Source: Acanthaster planci
Lineage: Eukaryota; Echinodermata; Asteroidea; Valvatida; Acanthasteridae
Direction of reading: 5' to 3'
Assembly (NCBI RefSeq): GCF_001949145.1
Contig: NW_019091557.1
Location: 247,736-311,735, forward strand
Length of the DNA stretch: 64,000 nucleotides
The notes under the pieces were generated by a model. That model did not search any database, was not told where the DNA came from, and saw nothing but the letters and a program-made list of their open reading frames with translations. This document shows, in pieces, positions 48,345-61,308 of the stretch. The stretch's first letter is position 1. Each line of letters begins with the position of its first letter. A program made the translations under genes and the position numbers.

Positions 48345-50520
48345 TTTCGCAAGTCAGTGACGTGCAGTGTCTACTTCGCCTATCGAGTACCGAAGTGAAT
48401 ACGTCACACGCACAATTAGTGTGTACAAGGCATAAGCACGAGAACCAGCGCGTGAACCAACACGCGTGCGTACTCCATTCGTTTGCACTGCACTTTCTGG
48501 TTCAGAGTGACGTCACACTTCGTTACTCTATAGAGTACCGAAATGAATACGTCACACGCACAATTAGTGTGTACAGGGCATTAGCGCGAGAACCAGCGCG
48601 TGAACCAACACGCGTGCGTACTCCATTCGTTTGCACTGCAAATTCTGGTTCACAGTGACGTCACACTTCGTTACTCTATAGAGTACCGAAGTGAATACGT
48701 CACACGCACAATTAGTGTGTACAGGACATTAGCACGAGAACCAACGCATGAACCAACACGCGCGCGTACTCCATTCGTTTGCACCGCACTTTCTGGTTCA
48801 CAGTTCGGTACACTTCGGTACTCTTGTAGTATTGAGTACCAAAGTGTGACATCACTGTGAACCAGAAAGTGCGGTGTAAACGAATGGGAAACGGGCGCGT
48901 TTGTTCACGAGCTGGTTCTCGCCGTAATGTCGTTTACACACATAATTGTGCACGTGACGTATTCACCACAGAGTACCGAAGTGATTACGTCACGCGCACG
49001 TGTTTGACTAAAAGGCATCAGCGCTAGAGCCATTTCGTGAACAAACACGCGCGCATACTCCATTCGTTTGCACTGTACTTTCTGGTTCACAGTGACTTGA
49101 ATACGTCACACGCACACTTACGTGTGTAAAAGGCATGCAAAGGGCGTTAGCAAGAATACCAGCGTGTGAACCAATGCACGGGCGTACCCCATTCGTTTGT
49201 ACGGCATCTACTGATTCTAAATGACGTCGAACTTCGGTACTCTACCTGGTTAGTAAGTGTGGCGTCACCTCAGTTTAGACCAGGCCCACTGCACACGTGC
49301 ACTGCACATAGGGTTTAATGCAATGATTGCCGTTTACATGGAGCCATGGAACTGGAAGTTAAAGCGCAACTTCAGTGATGAGTACCGAAGAGTGACGTCA
49401 TTTTAAGCCAGGGAGTGTAGTGTAAAGGAATTGAGTATGCACGCGTGTTGGTTCGAGCGCTGGTTCTCGCTCTAATGCCTAATGCATAACGCTGTAACGC
49501 ATAATGGTGAGCGTTTTGTGGTCACTTCCGTGATGAACAATCTAGCTCTGCTTACAACACAGACACGTCCGTTTTTCTGGTTCCCCTTGAAAACATGAGT
49601 ATTTTCCTAATGAGATGAAAAGGCTTCATCACTAGACAGTGTTCAATTTTGGCAAATTTGTAACTTTATTCAGTAAAAATTAACAAACCCACACCGTAGC
49701 CCTTTCACAGGTGCATGCCAACCGGCCATCATGTTGAAGAACAACACAGTTGGAGAGATGTTCAAGAGCATTTCCCTGCCATTTTGGTAAAGCTATAACA
49801 AACGATAATGTTAAATCCCGAAAACGGGACTTCGGAAATATCTTTTAACTTCTTATTGTAAAGTAAGTAAAAAGTGTCAGACAATCTGTGACATCTTTCT
49901 GCCGGGAATGCCATCATTATCGTCCAGACGGACGATCGTTTGAAACTAAGGTCCGTAACCGGTAACAAGCGCAACAAAAAATTGTATTATGCGTGTATCT
50001 TTTTTTTCCAGTCACAGTAATTTTTGACCCAAAGAGTACCGAAAAGGAAATACGTCACGCGAACAACTATAGAGTACCGAAGTGTGACGTCACTTAGAAC
50101 AGTAAGTGTCGTACCATTAATCCCCATTCGCTCTTTGCAAGCTGCCGCCATAGGCATGCAGAGCCTCGAACTCTCAGCTTGTACAATCGCGTCAGAATCG
50201 CTTTGTCCATCGCACGGATATAGGAACTAATGCAGCACGCGCAAAATTACATAAGCAACATATGCGGGAATCACTGAACCGGCTATATTAATTGTGTAAA
50301 GCTTCCAGATCGAGGCTCTGTGTGCCTATGGCGGCAGCGTGCAAAAAACGAATTATGGGGATCAGTGTGCCGCACTATAACAAATGGAGTACGAACGCAT
50401 GTTGGCTCGCGGGCTGGTTCTCGCACTAATGAATTTTACACATAGAACAGTGAGCGTGACGTATTACATTATGTGAAAGGCATCAGCACGAGAACATGTG
50501 CGTGAATCATCATGCACGCG
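48345..50520. repeat. Array of 148-bp CRE-motif repeats in mixed orientation
   Basis: Units begin GAGTACCGAAGTGAATACGTCAC and run through gagaaccagcgcgtgaacca and cattcgtttgcactg to GTGACGTCACACTTCG, TTACTC, TATA (these are separate anchor points). Starts at 48385, 48533 and 48681 are exactly 148 bp apart, and these copies are over 90 percent identical. An inverted copy starts at 48834, direct ones at 48971 and about 49094, another inverted one at about 49380, and diverged partial units at 50034-50100 and 50380-50515. Each unit has inverted ends of about 22 bp meeting at CTCTATAGAG, so the array can be read as tandem MITEs sharing a TA target. TGACGTCA and ACGTCA are cAMP-response-element motifs. 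Frames through it are by-products. Confidence 0.8.
50104..50378. repeat. Inverted repeat of about 67 bp within the CRE-repeat region
   Basis: Arms 50104-50170 and 50309-50378 are inverted copies centred on TGCCTATGGCGGCAGC (right arm) and GCTGCCGCCATAGGCA (left arm). The spacer is about 138 bp. Array-type units stand in mirror image outside each arm (GAGTACCGAAGTG before, ggctggttctcgcactaatg after), so the whole 50034-50515 interval is a large imperfect palindrome. Confidence 0.65.
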
Positions 50521-51029
50521 CAGGGGCGTATCCAGCTTTTTCTTGGGGGGGCCGGAGTACAAATGCGAATCTGGATCCGGGCTCATTCAGCATGATGTTG
50601 GAAGAGAAAATAACTCAAAAGCCTTACTCACAGTTCCGGCATCCTTGCTGAAACATTTGATAAATAAATCTACCGATTACTTTCTTTCCTATTATCTTTG
50701 AAGTACTCTTTGTTTAAAAAAAATCCGTCGGGAGGGAGTGTTGTTGATTGGACAAATCCACAGCGTTTTATTGTTAAATTCAACAGACTTGACGATAACT
50801 TTGTATACCACTATTCGAACTCGTGAAACAAGACACTTTTGGAGAGCCATCTGCAGATCGACCTCACCTTATCCAGTGCATTATTCAGGTACTCAGGAAC
50901 GTAATGAGATCCGTGTATTTTTCAAAATAAATTACACGAGCTTGCTTTGAGTATTAAAAAGACAGCATGTTTTTTACCCCAAAGCAGTGAACCAGTATAT
51001 TATGAAATAAGTAATTGGAATAATCTGCC

Positions 51030-51188
51030 TCAAGCAGAAGCACCCCTCATCGGTTGAAAAGAGCCGTATGCGACCGTAACGCGTGAACTATCATAGTCGT
51101 TCATGAACCAGCGAAGTTTATTTCCGACCAAAGGCGTCGCCGTTGCTAAGGAAATAGCGCCCTCTCTTGGTCCAGCTCGAGGCCTATA
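51030..51188 (+). repeat. Dispersed repeat family 2, copy 1
   Basis: It shares blocks in order with 61866-62052: AGAAGCACCCC, CTCATC, CATAGTCGTTC, AACCAGCGA, ACCAAAGG, CCGTTGCTA and GTCCAGCTCG. It contains no coding sequence. The right edge abuts TACACTGTTAAAAAAT, the start of another candidate element. Family unknown to me. Confidence 0.6.
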
Positions 51189-52479
51189 CACTGTTAAAAA
51201 ATTTTCGGTATATTTACATAGAATCTTATGTCAATTGTTATTACAAATGTCATGTTATTGTTATTGAATTACTAGTTTAAGGAAGCCAAGGCAAAGGAAG
51301 ACAGGCAGACAGAGTCCAAAAGTAAATGTCTTAATTATACAGAGTCTTGTTTCACATTAACTTTGGGGGTTCAAATGTCCAGGTTTGATTACGACTAAAC
51401 GATTCAAATTCTGTATTATTCCTACATTGCTATATTCTTATATTTCCCCATTCATTTTCTTTACATGTAATTCCATGTTCCCTGAATGCCAAACTGGTGT
51501 GCAGCTGCAGACGTGGCCTTCCGATCACCTAGATAATGAATTGTGTGTGGAGTAACGATCGAAACCTTTGTGTAAAGCATGCGAGTCGCCACACAAACAA
51601 ACAGCTGACGTACATGTGCGTACAATACCACTTGAACGCTTCACGTGAAACTTTCACAATCAAGATTGTTTAACACTCCAAACTCAATCATTCGACGATT
51701 TGCTATGACCCACTTATTTGTCGAGTCAGACACTATGAAATCCTAGATTGGGAAGGTGAAGAGACTACAAATCAGCCACAATATTACAAAGTCAAAAGTT
51801 AGTTTTGTAGCGGCATTTCGATAACCTGAAGATGATACTCATTCGGTGGTGCCCACACCGGAAAGGAAGAGTACACTCGCCTACCGCACTACCTTCGCGG
51901 GTATTTTGTTACACATTTCTAAGAGCTGGGCACTACAGTGACCCCTAAAACACGCTTACCTACATTAATGTACAGAGGCCCACCTTGTATCCTCGATCCT
52001 GCTATTTTTGCGCACCTAAGACTTTGAAACGAGATTTCCAGAAAACCACAATGCAGTTGCAGGTGATTTTATTTCCACAACTCACAGTCTGTCATCGGAG
52101 CAATTCACACGAACAAGTTGCTTCTTTTTGTGCCTAGGTGTATTGTGTAGGCAGCTTTTAGTGGGTTGGACCACATACTTGTAATTTATTATGCAAGGAT
52201 GTTAATTGACACACCAAGGAAACTCATGTTATCAAAAGTAAAACATTGTTCTTTATTAAATTTCATTTCCCCGTTACTGATTTAAGAAAGTTATTCAAAT
52301 GAACAGGAAATGACTACTGGAAGACTGCTTTAAAAAATTCAAACAATATGTGCTGTTCCAATGCCAAACACCAGGACTTGCCCTTTCAATACATATATAT
52401 CTTGTGTAGCACGTCTTGGCCACTGTAGATTTCAAAGGTCGCCAGCTGTGTAGATTTAGGCAGGAATTTTTACACAGTG
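51189..52479. mobile_element. Possible 1.3-kb inverted-repeat element flanked by TA
   Basis: The left end is CACTGTTAAAAAATTTTC; the right end (reverse complement) is CACTGTGTAAAAATTCCTG. TA lies directly outside both. Terminal CACTG with AT-rich subterminal sequence is common among DNA transposons. The arms are short, so chance pairing of unrelated ends is possible. The interior shows no coding sequence. Confidence 0.4.
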
Positions 52480-55400
52480 TAAGTAAAGTCCCTTAATGTG
52501 TCCTTTACTTATTTACTTGTTTGTTTTGACATTCTTCATTAGCTAAACACAAAAATGGCACCCCATATCCTCCAGTGGTCTATCCCCTCTTCTGTACACC
52601 CTATGACTCCATATTAACCATCCACAACCACTTTGTTTCTAGCTCTCCCTCCAAAATAAATATGTAATCATAATAATGAACTCTTTTTTTTAAGAAAAGA
52701 CAAAAAGTCTTAATGTCCTCCGAACACACCTTCCTCTGGCTGGTAGACCTCATTCCATTTCAACATTTACTGCCATATTCTTTGTTATTTGTACGCCATG
52801 CAACCACCATCACAAGTGAACACCCCTGTCCCCATCTACACCCCTCCCACACCCTTGGGTTTGTGTCTGTGCCTTATCATGTTGGTGCGTATCCCATACC
52901 ACATGATTACCTTTATTTATGAATATGGGCAACCCAGTGTCAACCTATAAGTACCGCAATCTAGCACTCTTCTAGGAAGAAAAAATGAAAAACAAACACT
53001 AAAAATTGACCCACAAGTAATTTTTATTCCTATTTATTCCCGTGACAACTTGAACAAAACATTAACATGTTAAAACTTCAAATATAAGCAAAGGGTCCTG
53101 TTTGCACCCCTGAAGCACTTCACAGAGTCAACAAATTTTAATGATATCACGTGACACAGTAAAAGCGCATACTAGACAATAGAAGCTGAACTGTTATACG
53201 ACACGACGATTGCAGGACTCACGACATAAACTCTAGTATTTGTGTCTTGGAAAATTCGCCGAAAAAGGAGTCGTATATTTGTTTGACACATAAATAAGAT
53301 TACAAGATTAATTTTCAAACTGTTGATGTCTTTTGCAAAACATTTAAACACGGACAAACAACACAAGTGACTGCTGGCTGTCCAATAGCTTGCGCGTCCG
53401 CAAAACGTTCACAATGAGGTGAGTGCGTGGAAATAGGACTGCGTTGGTTTAGGGGGCATGACGATACATGAACAAATTTTTATTTGTGGAGTTAGGAAGA
53501 CGATGTTTTCTGACTGAAACCATGGTAATGTAGAAGCAACGTAGTCAAGGTTGAAGGAGGCTGCTTACAAGGTTGAGGGAGGCTACCTACGCTTTTCGTT
53601 GGTGATGACATTGACACGTTTGGTTTTTATTTAATGTGTTAAGACATATTTCCTCACCTGAGAGGTGCAGTATGATCACAGTTTGCCTCTGCTAAATCTG
53701 TGTTGGCGCACAGCTTGCTTATAACTATGTGCATCGCTTTTTCTTTCGAATTTAGTCACAGTTGGCAGGTTAAAAACACATTTGTTTTAGCAAAAACATA
53801 ACCCTTTACTCGCAACAACAGGAATTAGACCTACAAGAAAAATGGCGAAACCAGCTTTATAAAAGTTGTTTTATGCACCAAAGTAAATGTTCAAATTTAT
53901 GTTAACTCGTATTACACAGGTAAATTGTACATTAATTCGAAAAGCTTTTCACAGGGTTCTGTTGTAACACAAAAAATCACTGTACAGTCACAAAGTGCGT
54001 CCTTTACAAAGATTATCTGTTAATTACCCATACATGTCTACAGAAAATACATTTTAGCACAAGACAATTTATAACAGTGTACCCTAAGAAAATAACCCCG
54101 CCCCCCACATCGGCAGCAAGGGCAAATGGTGAACACTACAATGAAGCAACAAAGTCTTTTCCCTACACAAAACTAAACCCAATAATAGATTACATCACAA
54201 GTTGACGACGGTACCTGACCTCCTGTCTTCACGAATTTTACAGATCTCATAAGATCTCATAGTGCATCTATCTCGTTCATTACAATCTGGCTGAAACTCT
54301 AACGAGATGTTCGACATAATGTTTTCAGTGCCTTTAACAAAAGCATTTTGTCTCGAAGGAGCGCTTTTGGCAGTTGTTGCTCAGTTTAATTGAGGAAAAC
54401 TGCACAGCATTTTATTATTTTGATAATATACTTTTTAGATCTCGTTATTTTGCACAGATTTGGTTACAAAAAAGTAAGTGACTACTCAACATTTCCAGCA
54501 AACTGTTTTGCCAGACATTTTATACGAGGGGGGGACGTCTCCATAAAATTTGAATGATGCACTGGTCACTTCTGCTTCTACTGCTTTCAACGCCCTGTGA
54601 TACACGTTGAAACGTGCAACAAATTGGCTCGGTGTTTACGGTACGTTCATTAAAAATGTCCGTAATTTGATTTGCTAATTCTCGCTTGTCCGTTGCCATT
54701 TGAACGCACCTCAGGTGAACATGGCACAAAATTTGGTTTCAATTGCCGAGTCAACAAACGCTGGCTCGACAAAGATGCTACGGATGTAACGCGGTCAAAT
54801 CACAATTATCAACGGTATTGCGGAATTAAAGTCTTGCCTACACTAGAATGGTGCTTTCCATCTGACTTGTTGTACAATCACTAATCCCTAGTCGACAGTT
54901 CAAACATCCGGCGACAAGATGCAAGTCAATTTCGTCCTAAATATAGGTGACACTTATTTATAGTAGGCTTTCCCTTCTAAATACATGTACACAAAGAGAA
55001 GAAAGCTTCAATAAGCGTTGAGCTACATTTAGGACATAGTTGAAGCGTTGCCCCAATTTCGCCTGTCACATCAAAGGGAGCTATAACTTAATATATAAAT
55101 TCAGGGCGTGAGTCCATGAAGTCAAAAGCTTGGGCCTGGGCATTTGTTACAGAGTCCCTAATTTTTTTTTATTTCATGCTCGCACCACATACATTTCGTG
55201 CTCACACAAGACGTATATGCTAAGGGCGCTGTTATTTGTCCCAAGGAAAGCATTATGTTTTCATTTACACTGAAATGTAAAATGAAATGAATCGAAATGA
55301 ATCTGCATGTGTATATACATATGGCTTTCTGGAAAGAAAACACATCATTGCGCCTCCGATTTTCATTTCTTTCCAAGGGGAGCTGTCTGTGTCGCATTTC

Positions 55401-57096
55401 TCTTTAAATTCACTTAATTACACCTGTTCCTGTATTTCTCCCCGAAGATTTGGTCAACTGCTGCGGTTACCAGTTCCATAAAATTCCGTCACGGCTAATC
55501 ATGAAGAAGTTGAAAAAGCACCCCATCAAATTCCTTCGCTTTTACTTGCTTTACTGCATAGGCCTACTTGTCGTCTAACGCTAAGCACTACAGTTTGCCA
55601 TGTTCTTTAAAAGCTTTTTATACACTGTAATATCAGCTTTCGTAAAAACAGTTTTCCCTCATAAATTGTGACTTTAAGCGACGATGTGGGATCTGTCGAC
55701 AAGAAAACTCTGTTTCAATTACTTTTTTAGATGTAGGTACTCAGTTGGGCACTCCTATTTAATACTGAGGCCATTTTTCCGACCCCTTAAATGAGCTTTT
55801 TAAAAAAAATGAATTTCCAAACAAAATTGAAAAATCAATTTACTCCGACCCTACATTGAACCTCTTACAAATGCACGAAACAAGTTTTGGGCAATCATAA
55901 GTGTCACATCCCTGGTTTACTGCCAACCCCGTTGACTTAACCTTCGGTAGTTATTTGCACCATCAAGATAAGAACACACAGTACAAGGTTATTCTGCTTA
56001 CCATACCTTATTTACCAAATTTATTAGTTATTAGTTATTAGTAGTTCATAAACTATATTTACAAACTTGGTTCTTCTGATTACTCGTGGTTTATATTTCG
56101 TCTGGGGCTTTAGGGGTTTGAGCTCATAGCCGCACAATTTATCTAACAATTATCAGATCATAAAAAGTAAAAAGGATCAGGCTGGCATTGCGGCGATAAC
56201 AGGTCGTCGTCTTGGCCCAGGAGCCGGCCTGACCCTCCGTCTATGCAATGGTCTTCAGTTGACCCTTGGGTTCCTCAGTGCTTGGCCAGCTCTGAGGTCG
56301 GATTGCTCGTTCGTCACCCACAGAAGAACCCTTCGTAAAACAAATTTTCTTCTCTAAACACCCAACTATAGTACAAACATTCGACACAGTCCTTACGATT
56401 CATGGCGTAATTATACAGGATAACCGCGATTCTAAAATTCACCCATTACTGCATCTGTAATTGCAGCTATTGCAGTAAATAGGGGGCCGCTCCATATCTT
56501 GACATAAATAATCTTTAAGATTAATCCAATACAGCCGTACATCAAGGTTCTCTAATGCATTTTCATTATTCAAATAATCACTCAACTTAATGTAAAAAAG
56601 AACAAAACCTACTCAGTTTAAAAAATAAACTTACAGGTTGTGTAAAAACCTGGTTCTTGGGCGTCTCGGGTAGCGATTTCTGCGTCTTGAGTAGATTTAC
56701 GTTTATTTTTACCCACAAGAGTGACTTCATGTTGACTTCATTAACTCTTTCAGCTCAACTGGCTGGATTCTCACAATTCTCAATATTAACGACAGCAAAA
56801 TCTTCGAGGCTGGTAAGACGTGCACTCTCCTTGGTTCGACTCTCTGACGTAAGTGTCCTCCATACCCAGAAATATTTTCTAAACCCCGCAAAAATGTGTA
56901 CCTCTATGACATCCTCAGTCCTTTTGTTCTTAAACCCCTGGTGACCCCACAAGAAAGGATTTTATACTTAAGCACTAAACAAACTATCTAATGGCGTTGA
57001 CTTTTCTTCACGCGAACCTACTTGGTTTTAAATAAAAATACCGAATGACAAAACACAGATGCACTGGCCACACGGTCGTTGCTAGAGGGGGGTGTC

Positions 57097-57113
57097 GGGG
57101 GTGTCACACCCCC
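57097..57113. repeat. GC-rich odd palindrome in a G-rich repeat
   Basis: GGGGGTGT-C-ACACCCCC is a perfect inverted repeat around one base. It sits in a G-rich stretch (57089-57115) typical of degenerate invertebrate repeats; TTGTCGGCAAA recurs directly at about 57127 and 57197. Confidence 0.6.
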
Positions 57114-58526
57114 ATTGGTTCGTTTTGTCGGCAAAATAAAAAACGTAGAATTAAGATGAAAGGAAGAGACATATAGTACACTCGTTTTGCGACGGATTGT
57201 CGGCAAATTTCATGTGGCGCACCCCCCCTTCAAAATGGTCACCGCGATGCCGACCGGCATAAGTTAAACAATTTGTTTCTTTAAACACAAAACTCATCAG
57301 GACTTAGAACACAATTGGCTGCTTGGCACAAAAAAGTTAGGCTATAATATGGAAAAGAGTTATTTCTCTGTCAACAAATCAATTTCACTCCATGACAATT
57401 GGTATTTCCGTTTGGCGAGGCGCGGAATGTAATAATTCTTGTTAGCATATACCAACTAACGCAGTCCCAGAAAAATACAATGGTGTTGTCGCTCATTCGG
57501 TGTGTGCTGTTTAAGTCAAACGTATTTGATATGGTTGCTATAGAACCACGTTGAGTGGGTTACATGACGAAGATATGATTTTACATTTTAAGCCAACTAA
57601 CATGCCAGAGGGCCTTTGTGAAGGGAAAGGGGTGGCTGACCAAACTACAGACCGACCGACCCGACTAACCTTAAATGAAAGGAAAAATTTTGAGAACCAT
57701 GTATTCCCACACCAAAATATCGAGTTTTTTAATAAATGTCATATGACATGATAATTTTTAATTCCAACTCGTGATTTCTTTCGTCAAGTGGGATATAGCT
57801 ACGTGACTGGAGTAATCCGTCTTGATCAAAGTGCTGGCAGTAACCCTAATTCTTAAATATGAAATCCGAGAGGAATTGTCGATTGTACAAAGGAATAAAG
57901 ACCATCTGGTATTCCATACCGTTCACATAGCATTTTACTGGCAGCCCTCTAAGTTTTAATTCATTATGCTAATTTTTAAATGCCATTCTCCCTTCGGCCA
58001 GCCATGGTCACATTTTGCGGTTGAATGGCTCGCTATTGAATTTTCCAGGTACCATTGTCGTTGGACAAATTGATGGTTGTCCTCTGATTTTGCGTAGCGC
58101 TTGGATACAATTTTTTTTTCTGACAATTCAGTGATCGTTCACCCACTACGGTAGGTCATGAGAAAGATCAAGTTCTGCATACCAGAAACGCAAAGACAAG
58201 GCAAAGCTTATCTTTCGCTGAGATTCGATTTACTGTTTTTATTACGACGCAACAATCAACGTAATGTAAAAGAAATTCAAATGACAGGCACGGACCCTAC
58301 ATCCCCATGTACTGCTGCTAGTTAATGGCTTTCCGGGGTTGCTAAAATTATCATCTTTATAAGATTCTGAAAGCTCACGAAGCCTGTCTTTTTACTCAAC
58401 TAGACGAGTAATTTTGTCAGAAAGGCATTTCCATGACAGGCTTTTTCCCCACTAGTAGATGCAATGAAAAAACTACCAAAACATGTAAATACAAGTAAAA
58501 ATAAGTAATACAAGTAAAAATACAAG

Positions 58527-58568
58527 TATTTCGGTATACTTTTTCCACGTAAAAAGTATACCGAAATA
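58527..58568. repeat. Perfect 18-bp stem, 6-nt loop hairpin
   Basis: TATTTCGGTATACTTTTT (58527-58544) is followed by the loop CCACGT and its exact reverse complement (58551-58568). Outside the stem, aagtaatacaagtaaaaa and tactgtaattactac pair partly, so a longer imperfect hairpin is possible. It could be the tip of a foldback MITE or a small RNA precursor; no mature miRNA that I know matches. Confidence 0.7.
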
Positions 58569-59628
58569 AAAATTACTGTAATTACTACTTTATAAAATTA
58601 TGGGAAAGAGAAGTATATCTCTAGAGAGGGCAGAATGTCCTCTTTGCAATGGTATACAGCTTGTGATGTTCACAGATGACTGAACAAGCTAGACAAAAAT
58701 GGGATTTATCTCTTTCGACACTCTTACGTACGAGATAACAGAAAAACACATATCCTGATAAACTGCAGCCCACGTAATAACACTATTTTCGTGATGACCC
58801 TGTATAGTCGTAATATCCCAAGTTTCGCGACATGAAAACGATCCATTACGGGGCGATGGGGCAGTTCGTGGGAGACCACTTCTTGGACATCATACAATCA
58901 ATGTTGGTCAGGATGGCATGTTTCCTGGCAGTCGGAGCCAATAAAGCCTTTGACATTATGGACGCTTCGTCTGATTAATTAATGGTAGAGACAATCTCTC
59001 ATTTTTCTCTACTCGTGGGAGAGAATACCAACACCGAGCCCATACCCCATTGGTTCCTTTGAGGTTGTACTGCATTTTATTAGCCCACAGTTGTGAAATA
59101 CTAACTATATTATCTTGATATCCCGCCCTGCAAAGAATAGATAATTAGAATTGACTCGTCAAGTGCTCCATATGTTATTCATTCCCCCAGAGAAATAATT
59201 TACAACGTTTCAAGATATGCTTCTTAAGATGCACCATCATGCGTGCCATACACCAGGTGTTGAGACAAATATAACGTCCACATATTCTGCAAACTAATAA
59301 GGTGACGATCAGTCAATGCGAATGGACGAGGAACTGTAGATTCGTGTTAAAAATCGAGCCCATTCCTGCACGAATCTTCAGTTCCGAGTCCATTCTCTGA
59401 CTTAAACTATTTAACTGGAGTCCCCTAGTCTATGATGCTGTTGCTGTTAACTTGACCCTTCGCCTGAGTACAAACCTTTGTTCCATTCACCCGTGCACGG
59501 GCTTTGGCTGCGTGAAACCACGGACCATTTACTGACGTTCTCGGTATCCCTTAAATTTCCCCACTGTGTTAGGCCTGTTACGAGGTCCAGGAGAATCAGC
59601 GTCACAGCGCTCAAGCGATATTAAGTTG

Positions 59629-59867
59629 TGGGGAGCGGGTTTAACGCTCTTTCCGCGCTATGCATCAATGAGGCCCTGGGTTCGAGTCCCGGCTTGGCCT
59701 AAGCTTTACGTGCATTTGGTTTCCAGTCCACACTCGCTCTCGCAGGTTTCTCCGGGTACTGTGGTTTCCTCCTGCCTCTAAAACTGGACCTTCTTCCTAA
59801 CTCCGTAATGTGATGCTGATTAGCCAAATATACTGAGTAGCTAAAAGCGCCATAAAAACAACAACAG
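59629..59867 (+). mobile_element. tRNA-derived SINE, second copy of the same family
   Basis: It has the B box GGTTCGAGTCC at 59679-59689; the A box is damaged by a deletion. The body (cgctctcgcaggtttctccg, then a run ending ctggaccttcttcc) and the tail ending aaaacaacaaca match the copy at 25769. Flanking decamers TATTAAGTTG (59619-59628) and TATAAAGTTT (59868-59877) agree at 8 of 10 positions and look like an aged target duplication. Confidence 0.8.
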
Positions 59868-60020
59868 TATAAAGTTTTCCCCAATCCTCCGGTCGCAACT
59901 ACTTTGACCGAAACCGGGGGGAGGGGAACACGAGGGTGACTTCCTCATCGTTAAATAAACCACACTTTGAACAATGAGGTGACGTCCAAGAAATAGTTTT
60001 GCAACTTAAACGACATATAA

Positions 60021-60498
60021 AGGTAGCTCCAATGGAATTCTTTTATTAGGCCTACAAACCTCAAAAATGCGCTTTTTTGTCTCAGTTAACCTCACTTTCA
60101 GTGTACTTCACTATTTCAAAAAGCGTTATCCGGCCTTTCTGTTTTTATAAGATTTTCATATTCGTGAGCAAAACTGTGATGCCGCCTCGGGAAGAGCCCT
60201 CAATGTAATGTTGGTTTCACATAAAAACTCTTTGATTTTTTAAAAAGATTTGCTGGCCTACATTTATTCTCTGTGGTGATTTGTTGTGTAGCTACGTAGC
60301 ATTAAACTGGCAATCACCCAAGCAAGCACTGAACCATGTCTTTCCTGGAGGATATCACAGTGCCCTTAGCAAGCATAATTGTAAATGCTAAAAAGTGCAC
60401 TTTTTACTGCATTAAATCTAAGATAGTAAAATAGTTCTCAAAGACTGAAAAATAGTATAATGATGCAGAAAAATTGAGAAATTCATTAAAGTTACACT
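60021..60498 (-). mobile_element. MITE family 1, copy D, inverted (478 bp)
   Basis: The left end AGGTAGCTCCAATGG and the right end (reverse complement) AGTGTAACTTTAATG are the family's terminal repeats. The inside follows copy A in reverse, including tgagcaaaactgtgatg and ctttcctggaggatatcaca. It is the most diverged of the nearly complete copies. Confidence 0.65.
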
Positions 60499-61308
60499 CT
60501 TGTTATATTCCTAACTCCAAGGGTGTATGTAAAATCATAATGAAATCGGAGGATTATTTAGGATTGTACTTTCCGTATCGCTGTAAAGGCCAGTCACATC
60601 ATGCGAAATGACAATACGGAGAGAGTCGCGAAAGAAATGGTTTGTGACGTTATTCGGCAACAAACAAACTGAAACAAAATGGCCACTGTGAGAAACACTT
60701 TTTAGGTTGGCTATCTTTTCTTGGAGTGAAATCGGTACTTCAAATGGATGTATTTCATGTGCCGTGTGTGCGTCTTGTTGACGATAAAATTACAGTGCGT
60801 TGAACACAAAGTATAATTATTCTCAAGAAGGTGTAGTTGCGGTTCTTCCACCGTCCGCACCAAATTACAGTCAACAAGCGTGTAAAATTCAATATTCCTG
60901 TTAAACGTGGCAAGAGAATGCCACTGTATAGGCCTACTACTGACCATTTTAGAAGCCAACAGCATACAATAATTTGATGAGGCGGGAGTAGAAGTGTGTC
61001 GCTGGCCGAAAGCTTGTCTTACAATCCATTAGCTAAAAAGAACCTCTCTAACTTGACCTTCGCTGAGAACCAGCCTGTCACCCGGCAAATATTTTTCCAA
61101 GCCTTCGGGTAACAATTCATCGAGGCGTTTCACACGTCCTTATGCAACCTATACATGTACATCTGGACAAGCATAGATTTCAAATTTCCTTGTATAGAAA
61201 AAAGTTGAATGTTGATATTCATTCAAGAGATAATGCAAGGGTTGCCTGGATAGAATGAACAGTGAAACTTCATTATAGCGTTCTTTACAGCGCTGATCAT
61301 TCACACAG

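Larger units (their letters stand above)
52480..59618. other. No gene seen
   Basis: AT-rich DNA with small repeats: AGATCTCATA twice at 54243-54262 and TTATTAG three times at about 56025. 56635-56942 has exon-like splice signals on both strands but the minus frame has an internal stop. The hairpin at 58527 is listed separately. Confidence 0.5.

Noticed and set aside
48323-48860. Repetitive protein frames (RVRTPFVC-type repeats) at 48.3-48.9 kb
   Set aside because: They are the translated 148-bp DNA repeat; the frame is lost where units diverge or invert.
48345-49300. CRISPR-like array
   Set aside because: The repeats are 148 bp without unique spacers and switch strand; the window is animal nuclear DNA.
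60711-60965. 84-codon minus-strand frame beginning MLLASKM
   Set aside because: It has a genuine ATG, but no motif, no splice context and AT-rich composition; not enough to call a gene.
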